From Crocinitomicaceae bacterium (GTDB lineage Bacteria > Bacteroidota > Bacteroidia > Flavobacteriales_D > Crocinitomicaceae): a stretch of DNA of 64,000 bases. Each line of letters begins with the position of its first letter. The stretch's first letter is position 1. Of this stretch, positions 8,115 to 18,700 are shown piece after piece. Under the pieces are notes generated by a model. It had not been told where the DNA came from, searched no databases, and saw only the letters and a program-made list of their open reading frames with translations. The stretch spans positions 1-64,000 of the forward strand of contig JAURMI010000003.1 of assembly GCA_030830785.1 (NCBI GenBank). The letters run 5' to 3'. The translations under genes were made by a program, and so were the position numbers.

Positions 8115-11100
8115 TTATCGAATAAGGGTAATATTTCCTTTAAATATATTTTGTAAGCCTCCCAAACAGGTTACTTCTAAATAATAATCGTAAACATCTG
8201 GGTCTAATAGCTTTCCCTTGTATGTTCCATCCCATCCTTCTGTTAATGTAGTGCATTCCCAGACAAGCTCTCCCCAACGGTCAAAAACTCTAAATATAAA
8301 TGATTCAATATACGGGCCTCTGACATAAAGCTTATCATTGTGGCCATCTTTATTGGGTGAAAATGCATTGGGCACAAAGACATAAGGTAAAGAACATATA
8401 CTATCGACTACTTTGATAATCACGGTGTCCGTACCAAAGCACATACCATCAGTAACGGTCAAAGTATAAATCATGGTTTGGTCAATGACTGCCTGTGGAT
8501 TGGCAATATTTGAATTAGACAATCCAAGGGTTGGTGACCAAGAATAAGCATAGGAACCCATCGGCAAGCCAGTCAATTGAGAACTTGTATTTGGGAGTAT
8601 TATTGTGGGGTCTGCACTAGCCGAAACAAGAAGTGGGTCTAATGGAGATACATTTATATAAATAGAATCTTGTAAGATACAATTCTGGTCGGTAAGCACT
8701 TCGACATAAATATTTTGGGGATTGTTAAGTATTAAAGTGGCATTGGGTAAATTGTTTGGGCCTACGAGCAAACTAGTCGGACTCCAAGAAATCGATTGAG
8801 CCGTTGCAAAACCAATGAGCAATAATTCAAAAGGAGTTTGACTACAAACCATGTTCGGACCTTCAATAGACATTGAATCTGACAGAATAATCAATTCAAT
8901 GCTATCTATTACGGAGCAATAGTTATTTGAAATCTCAATGAAATACCAGCCTGTCTCAGGGTCAATTAACGTTAAATTAGGAGAAAACGATAAATTGAGT
9001 GTATCTGTGAATTGCCCCGAACTCGACCAAATGATTTGAGAAGGAACCCCAGAAATATTCGGCGTAATTGTAGTATCTGTGGAATTACATAGTAGTATTT
9101 GATCATCCAATAATAATCCTAATGTTTCTCCCACTGTTACTTGAATACTTTGTTGATCTGAACCTAAGCATATTGAATCTGAAATAAATAAACTCAAAGT
9201 ATAGGTGCCCGCTTGATCATAATAAACAATCGGATTGAAATTGGTACTGTCAACTATGCCATTACCAAAATCCCATAAATAAGAACTTGTCACCGTAGAG
9301 TTATTATTTAATATCAATGTGAGAGGTGCACAACCAATCGTATCACTAATCATAAAGGAAGCGTTAATTGGGACATCAAATTGGACGTAAACCGAATCGA
9401 GCGAAGAACAAAATCCATTGCTGGCTTGACAAAAATACCAACCAGAGGAGCTTATTGTTATACTGGATTGCTGCAATGAATTAAGCGGATTACTCAAATC
9501 GTTTTGCATAGACCAAATAAATTCATTGGCCGTACCTTGGGTATCGGCATTCAAAACAAAGGGCGTAGTACTACAAAGGTTTATTGTATCGGCTAAATTT
9601 AAGTGGATTGAATCGAGAACCAGAATTTGAATTTGAGCAGTATCTGTTAATAAACAAACACTGTCTGTGACATATAGAAAAACCTCATAGATACCTGCAT
9701 TGGGATATGTAATTGTTGGGTTAAATATAACACTAGTCGTGTCGCCATTTCCAAAATCCCATAAATAGGCATCTCCTTGTGTAGATTGATTTTGAAAAGT
9801 AACTACAAGATCTTGGCACCCTTGAACGTTTGAACTTGTAAATTCTGCACTCGGTATCAACTGAAAGTCAAACTTAAAAACAAGGTTGTTACAATTGCTG
9901 CTATTATTCGTATTGGACCAAACACCTGAAGGCGTGGGAAAATCAGATTGACCACCACAACCACCACAAACAGATTGATAAACAACGCCATTCTTATCAA
10001 AGCGCGATGTACCACCATCCACATGCTCGTGTGCAATAGGCCCACCTAAATACGAGGCGTAAAGCAAGCCTGAGAAATTACTCGATAGCACCATTAAATA
10101 AAAATCGAATCCCGTTGTAGTTGCCTGAAATGCATTGGCACTTACCGGCATTCCGCTCAAGGGAGTTGATTGCAGAATATTTGCACCCCAACCAGAAATA
10201 TAAATATTTCCACAGATATCAACCAAGAAAGCCGCTGGTGAAATATTCACTTGGTTTGATCCGTTTCCAATTACTGTTGATGCGATATTGGTTGTGAGTC
10301 CTGCATTTAATTTTAAAACAAATTGACTACTCCCTGGATTGCTGTATGCTGCGTTATTAATTACAAAACCACCATTATTTGCCTGGCCGAGTAAAAATAT
10401 ATTATTATTACGATCAATCTCAACAAAAAACACTTGGTCATATTGGGGAGTCCCGATATAACTGGCTTTTTGAATACTAGCGCCTGTAGCAATGAGCTTT
10501 ACCACAAAGCCATCTGTCTTACCACCGTTATACGAACTTTGATAGGCTCCACTTGTACCCGATAAATTGTTTGAACTTGTCGCACCTGCAAAAACAATTG
10601 CGCCAAGGGTATCAACTTTGACAGAATATGCCGCATCATCTTTATTGCCACCATAATATGAGGAAAATTGCAAATTAGAAAAAGTAGGATTCAATCTAAA
10701 AATTACGGCGTCCTGACCTATTCCTTTAGTTGGCTGAAAGGGATTAAATGTTGGAAAATCTGAAGAGCGCGTGCAACTTGCCACCAATACATCTCCATTT
10801 GCATCGATAAAAATTTCTCCTCGGAATTGATCGCCATAATTGCTTGTTAGTGAATCATAGGCCAGTACACTATTATAAGGTAATCCTAGCGCACGGTAAT
10901 TAACCCCATCGTTTGAACTGCCGCCAATATAGGTTGATGCCAACAAATTTTGACCATTGGCACTTAATTTAGATACATATAAATCTGTTCCCTGGGTGCC
11001 AAAATTTACCCCGTTAAAATAAAAATTAGTGTTAGCCACTCCGCCTGCGTGGATACTTTGAAGCGCACCTGACGTTATAGGAAAATCAGTACTAGAAGTT

Positions 11101-12155
11101 GCTCCAAATAAGTAAATATTATTTAGAGAATCGCAAATTAAACTATTTGCCGTTTCGGTACCTTGAAAGTTATCTCCACCTCCTAAAAAACTAGACCAGA
11201 GCATCGTGCTTCCATCAGCAGAATATCGCGTAATAAACACATCGGTTATGCCATAGGCACCGGATATTGAATTGAAATTAGAATTTATATCAAAGCTCGA
11301 CAGACTCGGAAGAGGGAAATTATTACCATAGACCATACCTGCAGAATATGCCGTCCCATCATAGCCATAGGTGGCGGTCATCCCAAAATTATCAGAAATG
11401 GCACCGTTATAGGTTGCAAAAACCAATATTGGGTCTATGTATAATGTTTGGGTTGAATCATAGTCGCCTAGTGCATAGCTAAAAATGCCGCCTTCTTTTT
11501 CAAGGTAAGCACAAGCAACTTCTTTATGATTGCCATTTATGATTTGATAAGCAATTGGTTGCTGTTCAATAATTTGACCAATCGGTGTTTTTAGTACTAG
11601 TTTACCTTTTTTTATCTCAATACGCTGTGGGCCATGGTAATTCCAAATTATATCCTCAGGACTCGCTCCGGGCAACAATTCAAATGTGTATTTGTATAAC
11701 CCTTCAGAAACTTGCCAATGCAAATTTATATTAGGATAAAAAGCTTTATAGGATAGCTCGCCATAGGCAGCCACGTCTTTTGCCCATTTCGAGTTTTCGC
11801 TTCCATGAAAGAAATTATAAACATGTTTTCGAGGTGAACCTGGTGCGGCATTTAAATTAACATTTGCACCTAAAAACTCCTGTGAGACTAAATGTGTTGG
11901 AATCTTAGGATCATCTACAACAATATTTTGGTGATGCGCCGCTTCGAGAGCAGAAAAATCAGTTAGCTGGTATAAAATTCGATTTTCACCAATCCAAATT
12001 TTTGCAGCTCCATCTTTGGCCATATAATCGACATCTGAAGGCCATTGACCCTTATTTTCAACAAATTCTAATCCTTGAAATTGGGCTGCAACTTTTGTGC
12101 AAATTACTAAGCCAAATACTGCGGAAAATAAAATCTTGTTTATATAAGAATACAT
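8115..12155 (-). CDS. Giant T9SS type B surface protein with DUF7948, SBBP-like and PKD domains
   Basis: A 1346-residue secreted protein. A signal peptide (to about residue 24) precedes a DUF7948-type domain opening FVENKGQWPSDVDYMAKDG (about 30-250). Repeated SBBP-type propeller motifs follow (about 250-790), such as TDVFITRYSADGSTMLWSS and DAAYSVKVDTLGAIVFAGATS. Two or more PKD domains follow (YLWDFGNGDTTSV, SYLWDFGNGIVDST; about 800-1050), then further Ig-like modules. The type B T9SS / gliding-motility C-terminal domain is at about 1255-1346 (FVPNAFSPNKDGHNDKL, FRVFDRWGELVWE, GWDGTYKGK). Likely a cell-surface adhesin. ATG 12155 lies 5 nt after a TAACTTAG promoter-like element. Confidence 0.9.
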   Translation of the reverse strand: MYSYINKILFSAVFGLVICTKVAAQFQGLEFVENKGQWPSDVDYMAKDGAAKIWIGENRILYQLTDFSALEAAHHQNIVVDDPKIPTHLVSQEFLGANVNLNAAPGSPRKHVYNFFHGSENSKWAKDVAAYGELSYKAFYPNINLHWQVSEGLYKYTFELLPGASPEDIIWNYHGPQRIEIKKGKLVLKTPIGQIIEQQPIAYQIINGNHKEVACAYLEKEGGIFSYALGDYDSTQTLYIDPILVFATYNGAISDNFGMTATYGYDGTAYSAGMVYGNNFPLPSLSSFDINSNFNSISGAYGITDVFITRYSADGSTMLWSSFLGGGDNFQGTETANSLICDSLNNIYLFGATSSTDFPITSGALQSIHAGGVANTNFYFNGVNFGTQGTDLYVSKLSANGQNLLASTYIGGSSNDGVNYRALGLPYNSVLAYDSLTSNYGDQFRGEIFIDANGDVLVASCTRSSDFPTFNPFQPTKGIGQDAVIFRLNPTFSNLQFSSYYGGNKDDAAYSVKVDTLGAIVFAGATSSNNLSGTSGAYQSSYNGGKTDGFVVKLIATGASIQKASYIGTPQYDQVFFVEIDRNNNIFLLGQANNGGFVINNAAYSNPGSSQFVLKLNAGLTTNIASTVIGNGSNQVNISPAAFLVDICGNIYISGWGANILQSTPLSGMPVSANAFQATTTGFDFYLMVLSSNFSGLLYASYLGGPIAHEHVDGGTSRFDKNGVVYQSVCGGCGGQSDFPTPSGVWSNTNNSSNCNNLVFKFDFQLIPSAEFTSSNVQGCQDLVVTFQNQSTQGDAYLWDFGNGDTTSVIFNPTITYPNAGIYEVFLYVTDSVCLLTDTAQIQILVLDSIHLNLADTINLCSTTPFVLNADTQGTANEFIWSMQNDLSNPLNSLQQSSITISSSGWYFCQASNGFCSSLDSVYVQFDVPINASFMISDTIGCAPLTLILNNNSTVTSSYLWDFGNGIVDSTNFNPIVYYDQAGTYTLSLFISDSICLGSDQQSIQVTVGETLGLLLDDQILLCNSTDTTITPNISGVPSQIIWSSSGQFTDTLNLSFSPNLTLIDPETGWYFIEISNNYCSVIDSIELIILSDSMSIEGPNMVCSQTPFELLLIGFATAQSISWSPTSLLVGPNNLPNATLILNNPQNIYVEVLTDQNCILQDSIYINVSPLDPLLVSASADPTIILPNTSSQLTGLPMGSYAYSWSPTLGLSNSNIANPQAVIDQTMIYTLTVTDGMCFGTDTVIIKVVDSICSLPYVFVPNAFSPNKDGHNDKLYVRGPYIESFIFRVFDRWGELVWECTTLTEGWDGTYKGKLLDPDVYDYYLEVTCLGGLQNIFKGNITLIR

Positions 12156-12160
12156 CTACG

Positions 12161-12168
12161 CTAAGTTA
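12161..12168 (-). promoter_or_regulatory. Probable variant -7 element of the giant surface protein gene
   Basis: TAACTTAG on the minus strand differs from TAnnTTTG at one position and ends 5 nt before ATG 12155, predicting a leaderless or almost leaderless message. The same variant occurs upstream of citrate synthase at 47571-47578. Confidence 0.45.
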
Positions 12169-12179
12169 AGCATTTCGAC

Positions 12180-12187
12180 TAATTTTG
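12180..12187 (+). promoter_or_regulatory. -7 promoter element of the 12204 operon
   Basis: TAATTTTG matches TAnnTTTG exactly and lies 16 nt upstream of ATG 12204. It diverges from the element at 12161-12168; only 11 bp separate the two. Confidence 0.65.
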
Positions 12188-12203
12188 TAGGGAGCAAATT
12201 CAT

Positions 12204-13154
12204 ATGAATCATTCACCAAACAAAATCTGTGCACTTTTTAATATTCAATACCCCATAATTCAAGGAGGAATGATTTGGTGCGCTGGATGGAGACTTGCTA
12301 GTGCTGTTTCAAATGCCGGTGGTCTTGGACTCATAGGAGCCGGATCAATGTATCCTGATGTTTTAGACGAGCATATACAAAAATGCAAATTAGCAACTCA
12401 AAAACCTTTTGGTGTGAATCTTCCATTACTCTATCCCAATATAGAAGACCACATTCAAACCATCATCAAGCATAAAGTGCCCATCGTTTTTACGAGTGCT
12501 GGAAATCCAAAAAGCTGGACCCAAACATTAAAAAATGAGGGGATAAAAGTAGTACATGTAGTTTCGAGTGTCAAATTTGCATTAAAGTCTCAAGAAGCTG
12601 GCGTCGATGCAGTGGTGGCTGAAGGTTTTGAGGCTGGCGGACACAACGGTAGGGAAGAAACCACTACACTTTGTTTGATACCTATGGTAAAAAAACACAT
12701 AGACATTCCATTAATCGCAGCAGGCGGAATTGGCGATGGCAGGGCCATGTTAGCCATGTTCAATTTAGGTGCTGATGGCGTTCAGGTGGGGAGTCGGTTC
12801 GTCGCTTCAAGAGAATCAAGTGCACACCAAAATTTTAAACAAGCTGTAATTGATTGTAAGGAAGGTGATACATTGCTTACACTCAAAGAACTTACACCAG
12901 TTCGCTTACTTAAAAATAGTTTTTTTGAGAAAGTGCAAAGCGCATATTTCAAGGGTACAAATCTAGAGGAAATCACCGAATTACTTGGGCGCGGACGGGC
13001 TAAAAAAGGCATGTTTGAAGGTGATCTTGAAGAGGGTGAATTGGAGATTGGCCAAATAGCAGGGAATTTTGATAGTATATGTTCAGCCCAAGAAATAATT
13101 CAGGAATTTGTGAGTGATTATAATGCTGCTTTATTAGAACAAACATCCTTTTAA
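12204..13154 (+). CDS. FMN-dependent nitronate monooxygenase / 2-nitropropane dioxygenase-like oxidoreductase
   Basis: TIM-barrel flavoenzyme of the NMO/FabK superfamily. Visible: the N-terminal FNIQYPIIQGGMIWCAG with SNAGGLGLIGAG, then KPFGVNLPL, the active-site loop VAEGFEAGGHNG containing the conserved His, and the phosphate-binding AAGGIGDGRAMLAMFNLGADGVQVGSRFV. At 316 residues it fits NMO and also FabK-type enoyl-ACP reductase; sequence alone does not decide which. First gene of a plus-strand run; the stop overlaps the next ATG by one base. Confidence 0.85.
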   Translation: MNHSPNKICALFNIQYPIIQGGMIWCAGWRLASAVSNAGGLGLIGAGSMYPDVLDEHIQKCKLATQKPFGVNLPLLYPNIEDHIQTIIKHKVPIVFTSAGNPKSWTQTLKNEGIKVVHVVSSVKFALKSQEAGVDAVVAEGFEAGGHNGREETTTLCLIPMVKKHIDIPLIAAGGIGDGRAMLAMFNLGADGVQVGSRFVASRESSAHQNFKQAVIDCKEGDTLLTLKELTPVRLLKNSFFEKVQSAYFKGTNLEEITELLGRGRAKKGMFEGDLEEGELEIGQIAGNFDSICSAQEIIQEFVSDYNAALLEQTSF

Positions 13155-14395
13155 TGATCATAAATTTTGAACAATTTACGTTGGGCAATGGGCTTCGGGT
13201 GATATTTCACAAAGAGCCCTCTACCCCTATGGCAGTAGTAAATGTTTTGTACGACGTTGGTGCAAGAGATGAAAATGAGAATAAAACTGGATTTGCCCAT
13301 TTATTTGAACATCTCATGTTTGGTGGTTCAATTAATATAGGAGACTTTGACTCACCACTTCAAGAAGCCGGAGGCCAAAGCAATGCATTTACTTCCAATG
13401 ATATTACCAATTATTACAATATTTTACCAGCCCACAATATTGATACAGCGTTGTGGTTAGAATCAGATAGGATGTTGTCTTTGGCATTTACTCCTAAAAG
13501 TTTAGAAGTTCAACGCCAAGTTGTTATTGAAGAATTTAAACAGCGTTATTTGAATCAACCTTATGGCGATGCATGGCTTCAATTACGTCCTTTGGCTTAC
13601 AGAAAACATCCCTATCGTTGGGCTACTATAGGAAAAAAAATACAACACATAAAGGACGCCTCAATGGAAGACGTTCGCACTTTTTTTAAAAAATATTACC
13701 ATCCGGCAAATGCAATTTTATGTATAGTGGGCAATTTTGAATTGGAAACGATAAAGCAAAAAGTTGATTATTATTTTGGCGACATCCCCGCTCAAAAAAA
13801 ATCAACACGAAAGATTGCTAAAGAACCAAAACAAAAAAAGTTTAGGTCAAAAAGAATCATACGCAATGTGCCAACAGATGCTTTTTATTATGCCTTTGCA
13901 ATGGGCAGCCGTTTAGATCCTCAGTATTACCTTGCAGATTTACTTTCTGATCATATCGGAAATGAAAAAACTGGGATTTTGTATTCAGAATTGAAAATAA
14001 AGAAAAAACTTGTCAATGAAATTGGAGCATATATTACTGGGTCTATTGACAATGGGCTATTAATTATTACAGGTAAATTGAACCCGAGAATTAATTTTGA
14101 ACACTTAGATGGCGCTTTGTGGGATGTATTGGAAAAATATACTTCACGACCCATAACTCAACCAGCACTAAAAGAATTAAAGTTAAAGATGCAAACGGCC
14201 AAGGCATTTCAAGATCAAGGTCTTTTAAATAGGGCCATGAATCTTAGTTACTTTGAACTATTGTCTAAAGCCAATATGATAAATGAAGAATCGACAAATT
14301 ATATGCGCATACAAGCATTAGATTTGCACCACTTTGCTAAAGGCATTTTAAGAAAAAATAATTGTTCCTTATTGCAAATTCAAGCTAAAAGATGA
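13154..14395 (+). CDS. M16 family zinc protease, catalytic subunit
   Basis: Carries the inverted zinc motif HLFEH (about residues 49-53, in FAHLFEHLMFGGS) and the downstream zinc-ligand Glu in VVIEEFKQRY, about 70 residues later. The C-terminal half contains the usual M16 repeat (YHPANAILCIVGNF, YYFGDIPA) but lacks a clear Arg-Tyr substrate motif. 413 residues, no signal peptide seen. Its last 4 bp overlap the next gene, which supplies the complementary inactive half. The pair resembles heterodimeric M16B proteases and the mitochondrial processing peptidase. Confidence 0.9.
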   Translation: MIINFEQFTLGNGLRVIFHKEPSTPMAVVNVLYDVGARDENENKTGFAHLFEHLMFGGSINIGDFDSPLQEAGGQSNAFTSNDITNYYNILPAHNIDTALWLESDRMLSLAFTPKSLEVQRQVVIEEFKQRYLNQPYGDAWLQLRPLAYRKHPYRWATIGKKIQHIKDASMEDVRTFFKKYYHPANAILCIVGNFELETIKQKVDYYFGDIPAQKKSTRKIAKEPKQKKFRSKRIIRNVPTDAFYYAFAMGSRLDPQYYLADLLSDHIGNEKTGILYSELKIKKKLVNEIGAYITGSIDNGLLIITGKLNPRINFEHLDGALWDVLEKYTSRPITQPALKELKLKMQTAKAFQDQGLLNRAMNLSYFELLSKANMINEESTNYMRIQALDLHHFAKGILRKNNCSLLQIQAKR

Positions 14396-15675
14396 TTCGT
14401 CAAATACAATATCATAAGCCCATAAATCGCAGCATAGCGCCTGCTATACAGTCTATAGATAAAATAAATTTTATAGCTCCTGAAAAAATTATTCTTCAAA
14501 ATGGGGTTTGTTTATTTTGGAAAAGCGGTATACAAAATCAAACAAGTAAAATTGAATTGCATTTTGAAGCTGGATCATCCATAGATGACCCGCTTACTGC
14601 CGGTCTTTGTGCAGGGTTATTGATTAATGGTAGTTCAACAAAAAATGCCAAACAAATTCAAAAAGCCCTCGATTCAGTAGGCTCCTATTATGATGTAAGC
14701 TTAAATCAAGATACAGCGGTTGTAACAATATATGCACTAAATAATCAACTCTTAAAAGCATACCGTATTTTTCATGAGCATCTTTTTGACGCAATTTTCC
14801 CTCAGAAAGAAATTGATAATTTAGTTCAAGAACGCAAACAAAAATTTAAACTACAAGAACAGAAAGTAAGTTTTTTGGCGCAAAGGCTGTTTCAGCAAAA
14901 ATTAATGGATCAATCATCCTATGGCCGTCTCATTGAATTTGAGGATTATAAGCGCGCTAATCGCGACAAAATACGCGCCTATCATAGTCAATATTTTCTA
15001 AATGGGCTGCATAAAGTGTTTTTGATTGGGGATATTAAACAGATTGAATTAAATGATCTTATCGGGCTTTTGAACGCGTATAAACAAAGTACATTGCAGC
15101 GCGAAAATTTTACCTGGAAAGCTCAAAAAGGAGTGCAACATTTAGTTAAAAAAGATGCAGTTCAAAGTGCCTTGCGCATTGGTAGACCCCTTTTTAATAA
15201 GACGCATCCGGATTTTATTGCCTTCAGTATTTTAAATACAATTTTGGGAGATTATTTTGGGAGTAGGCTTATGAGCAATATTCGCGAAGATAAAGGCTTC
15301 ACTTATGGGATCGGATCACATATTTTAGAGAACCGACAATTTGGTTATTTGGTAATTGGTTCAGAAGTTGGAATAAATAACAGGGAAGCCACCATTAGCG
15401 AAATTCAAATTGAATTCAAAAGACTTCAAAACCAATTGGTAGGCAAAGAGGAATTGGATCTTGTGAAAAATTTCCTTTTAGGGCAATTATTAAAGAGTGC
15501 GGATGGCCCTTATGCAATGCTAGATTTATATGCAAATGTTGAAGTCCACGATTTGGATTTAAACTTTTATGAAAAATACATCGCTGAAATCAAAAGTATC
15601 AAACCTGAAAAATTAAGAGAATTGGCAATTGAATACCTGAATTGGCAAGATATGCTGATTATTTCAGCAGGATAG
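14392..15675 (+). CDS. M16 family protease, non-catalytic partner subunit
   Basis: The same fold as its upstream neighbour (LHFEAGSSIDDPLTAGLCAG) but the position of HxxEH is occupied by GLLINGSS, so no zinc can bind. It retains the M16 motif ILGDYFGSRLMSNIREDKGF followed by TYGIGS, providing the Arg/Tyr substrate-binding residues missing from the upstream subunit. 427 residues. The ATGA overlap indicates stoichiometric coupled translation. Inferred function: an obligate heterodimeric peptidase; substrate unknown. Confidence 0.88.
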   Translation: MIRQIQYHKPINRSIAPAIQSIDKINFIAPEKIILQNGVCLFWKSGIQNQTSKIELHFEAGSSIDDPLTAGLCAGLLINGSSTKNAKQIQKALDSVGSYYDVSLNQDTAVVTIYALNNQLLKAYRIFHEHLFDAIFPQKEIDNLVQERKQKFKLQEQKVSFLAQRLFQQKLMDQSSYGRLIEFEDYKRANRDKIRAYHSQYFLNGLHKVFLIGDIKQIELNDLIGLLNAYKQSTLQRENFTWKAQKGVQHLVKKDAVQSALRIGRPLFNKTHPDFIAFSILNTILGDYFGSRLMSNIREDKGFTYGIGSHILENRQFGYLVIGSEVGINNREATISEIQIEFKRLQNQLVGKEELDLVKNFLLGQLLKSADGPYAMLDLYANVEVHDLDLNFYEKYIAEIKSIKPEKLRELAIEYLNWQDMLIISAG

Positions 15676-15733
15676 CAACTTTCAATGGCTTTAGCCGTTA
15701 TACTAAAAGAATAAAAATTTCGTTTTTTAGTAA

Positions 15734-18700
15734 ATGCCCAGAATTATTTATGTTTTGCTTTTAATGCTCATTGCCCATGCTAGTTTGGCATCGCATGTTA
15801 TGGGCGGAGAAATAACTTATAAACATTTGGGCAACAACGATTACCAATTTGAATTGGTATTCTATCGAGATTGCAATGGAGCGGATGTAAATGGAGTTTC
15901 TGAAACGCTTCGGGTTTGGAATCACCCGAGTTTGACAGCCATTCCCGTTCTATTTGTTCAGCGGCAAGATTTATCGCCAAGTTGCACTCAAGTGAATGGC
16001 GGCGCTGCACCACTTCTTTGTGGTTCAGGAAACAACGGAGGTAATGGTATTGGGGCCATTGAAAAAGTAATTTACAGAAGTGCTCCTATTCAACTCGTAG
16101 GCAACCCGCCGCCGGAAGGATGGGCTTTTACTTACGAGAATTTTTCGCGCAGCGGTGCGCTTACCAATATTCTAAATCCCTCAACCTATGGAATAACCTT
16201 AGTGGCTAAAATTTTTAATTTGGATCAACCTGATGACGCTCCAATTTTCAATGAGGATCCCTATTTTGTGAGTTGTGCAGGTCTTCCATATGCGTACAAC
16301 GGAGCGGTGAGTGATGCCAATTTAGATTCACTTTATTTTGAATTTGGCACGCCATTTAATAATTTTCCTAGCGGCATATATGATCCACCGAACAATCCTA
16401 CGCCTATTCCGTTTGAGGTGGGTTTTAATGCTAATAGCCCGACACCGGGACCTACATTAAACCCCAATAACGTTTCTGCCTCAATTAATGGTGCAAATGG
16501 AACACTTTCCTTTCAGTCCTATGTGATTGGCAACTACGTTGTTAAAATAACAATTAAAGCATATCGACAAGGCATTTTAATTTCTGAAACGGAACGCGAA
16601 ATGCAATTGGTTATTCAACCCTGCAACAGCGCCAATTTCCCACCCAATATTTTACCACCATTTTCAGGGGGGACATCCTATGAATTGACTGTTAATGCTG
16701 GTGATTTAGTCACTTTTGACTTAATCATTAATGATCCAGATACTCAGATTGATGGTAGCCCTCAAAATATTACCCTCACGGGCAATTTAAATTGTGGTAT
16801 TGCACCAAATCCTAGTTTAAATGTTGCACTACCTTTCACGGCATCAGGACAAATCCAAACGCAGTTTACTTGGCAAACCACTTGCGATCATATACTCGAT
16901 GGCCAAGGTCAGGCACAAGCTCAAAGAACATATCATTTTGTCTTCAAGGCTTCGGATGATGTTTGTCCAGTTGTTCAATCTCAATACGCAACCATTACTA
17001 TTCACGTGCTCAATTCTGGCATCATTCATGCCCCTGAAATAGCTTGTATTCAAACTAATAACGCCAATGAACTCAATATATATTGGCCATCCATCAATAA
17101 CGGAAATACATCGGGATTCTCTTCCATTCAACTTTTTTCTCTTCAAAATGGATTTTTAACCGATACCCTGGATATAACTGCCACATCCTTTACCATTCCA
17201 CCGATATATACGAGCCATGATTTTTATATTGGCGTCAATTCAGGTTGTGGAGGGTCATTTTTAAGTTATTCGGATACGGTTAAAAATATTTTTCTGACTT
17301 TAAATAACCCAAATAATGGAACAGCTGTTTTAAATTGGAACAAACCCAAAAGCCAAGCCTCTGCTCTCTACAATAGCCATTATTATATTTACAGAGAATT
17401 CCCGACAAACTTTTTCAATTTTATAGATAGCGTACCTTACAACCAAACTACCTATATAGATACCATAGATTTATGCCACGAATATTTACGCTATCGTGTA
17501 AATCTTAAAACGACTACATGTAATTTCAATTCAAATAGGCCTGGAGATTCACTTACAGACATGATGACCCCGTATATACCCATTATTTTCAGCGTTGGAT
17601 TTGATACAAGTTCCCAACAAATGCAAATTCAATGGAACCAAAATGCAGCACCAGACACCTATGGATATGTAGTATACACCTACGATGCCAACGGATTTTT
17701 AGTGGAGCTCGATACGGTTTATGGCCAGACAAACACAACATATATGTACAACGTGCCTTTTGATAATGGACCATATACCTATACTGTTGCAGCGTTTGAT
17801 TCATGTTTTATATCCTACAATCCACCAGTTTTTCAAACATCGGCAAAGGCAAATTTAAATACGTCTATTCATGCAAGTTATACCATTGATATGTGTCCGC
17901 AACGTGTAGACATTAAATGGAGCAAATACCAAGGTATAGGTGTGCAGGACTATGAATTATGGAAAAAACATAATAATATCTGGACATTGGTAGCCAATAC
18001 TACAGACACCCTTATTAGTGTTCAATTGATTAAAAATGAATCCTATTGTCTGTATATAAAAGCCAACTTAGATAATGGTTATTCGGCCTTTTCAAACCCT
18101 ATGTGTTTTATTATGCCTCAACCTACACCACCAAGTTTTCATTATTTTAGATACGCAAGTGTTATTCAGAAAGATATTGAACTTGCGGCATTTGTAGATC
18201 AAAGTGTTGGCATTACAAGTGTTCTATTTGAACGCAAAGACACCAATGGTGTTTATGAAGAAATTGGACTAGGTGATGTCATTAACAACACGGCTTATTT
18301 TCTCGATGAAGATGTTGATCCCTCATTTGGGCCATGGACCTATAGAAGTATTTACATTGATAGTTGTGGAAATCCGGGCGAGTATGCCAATGAGAATACG
18401 ACTATTTTTGTAACCGGCACCGCCGACCAATACAACATGATTAACACTTTAAATTGGACACCGTACACAGATTTTAATGGCGACATAACAAACTATCAAA
18501 TATTTCGCAATACTTATGGCACATGGGAAGCCGTGCCATTCTCGATTTTACCTGACGGGAGTTACTCACTCATCGATGATGTATCGCAAATGCGCAATAA
18601 AGGAGAGGTTTGTTACCGTGTTTTGGCCATAGAAAACTTGAATCAATTTAACTTGATGGACAGTAGTTTTTCAAATGAGCAATGTCTGATTTATGACCCA

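Noticed and set aside
12180-12203. Riboswitch or structured leader before the nitronate monooxygenase gene
   Set aside because: The leader is under 25 nt, too short for a riboswitch.
15676-15733. Terminator after the M16 pair (AATGGC / GCCGTT hairpin)
   Set aside because: Six-pair stem with a G-U pair and no T-run within a few bases; too weak to report.
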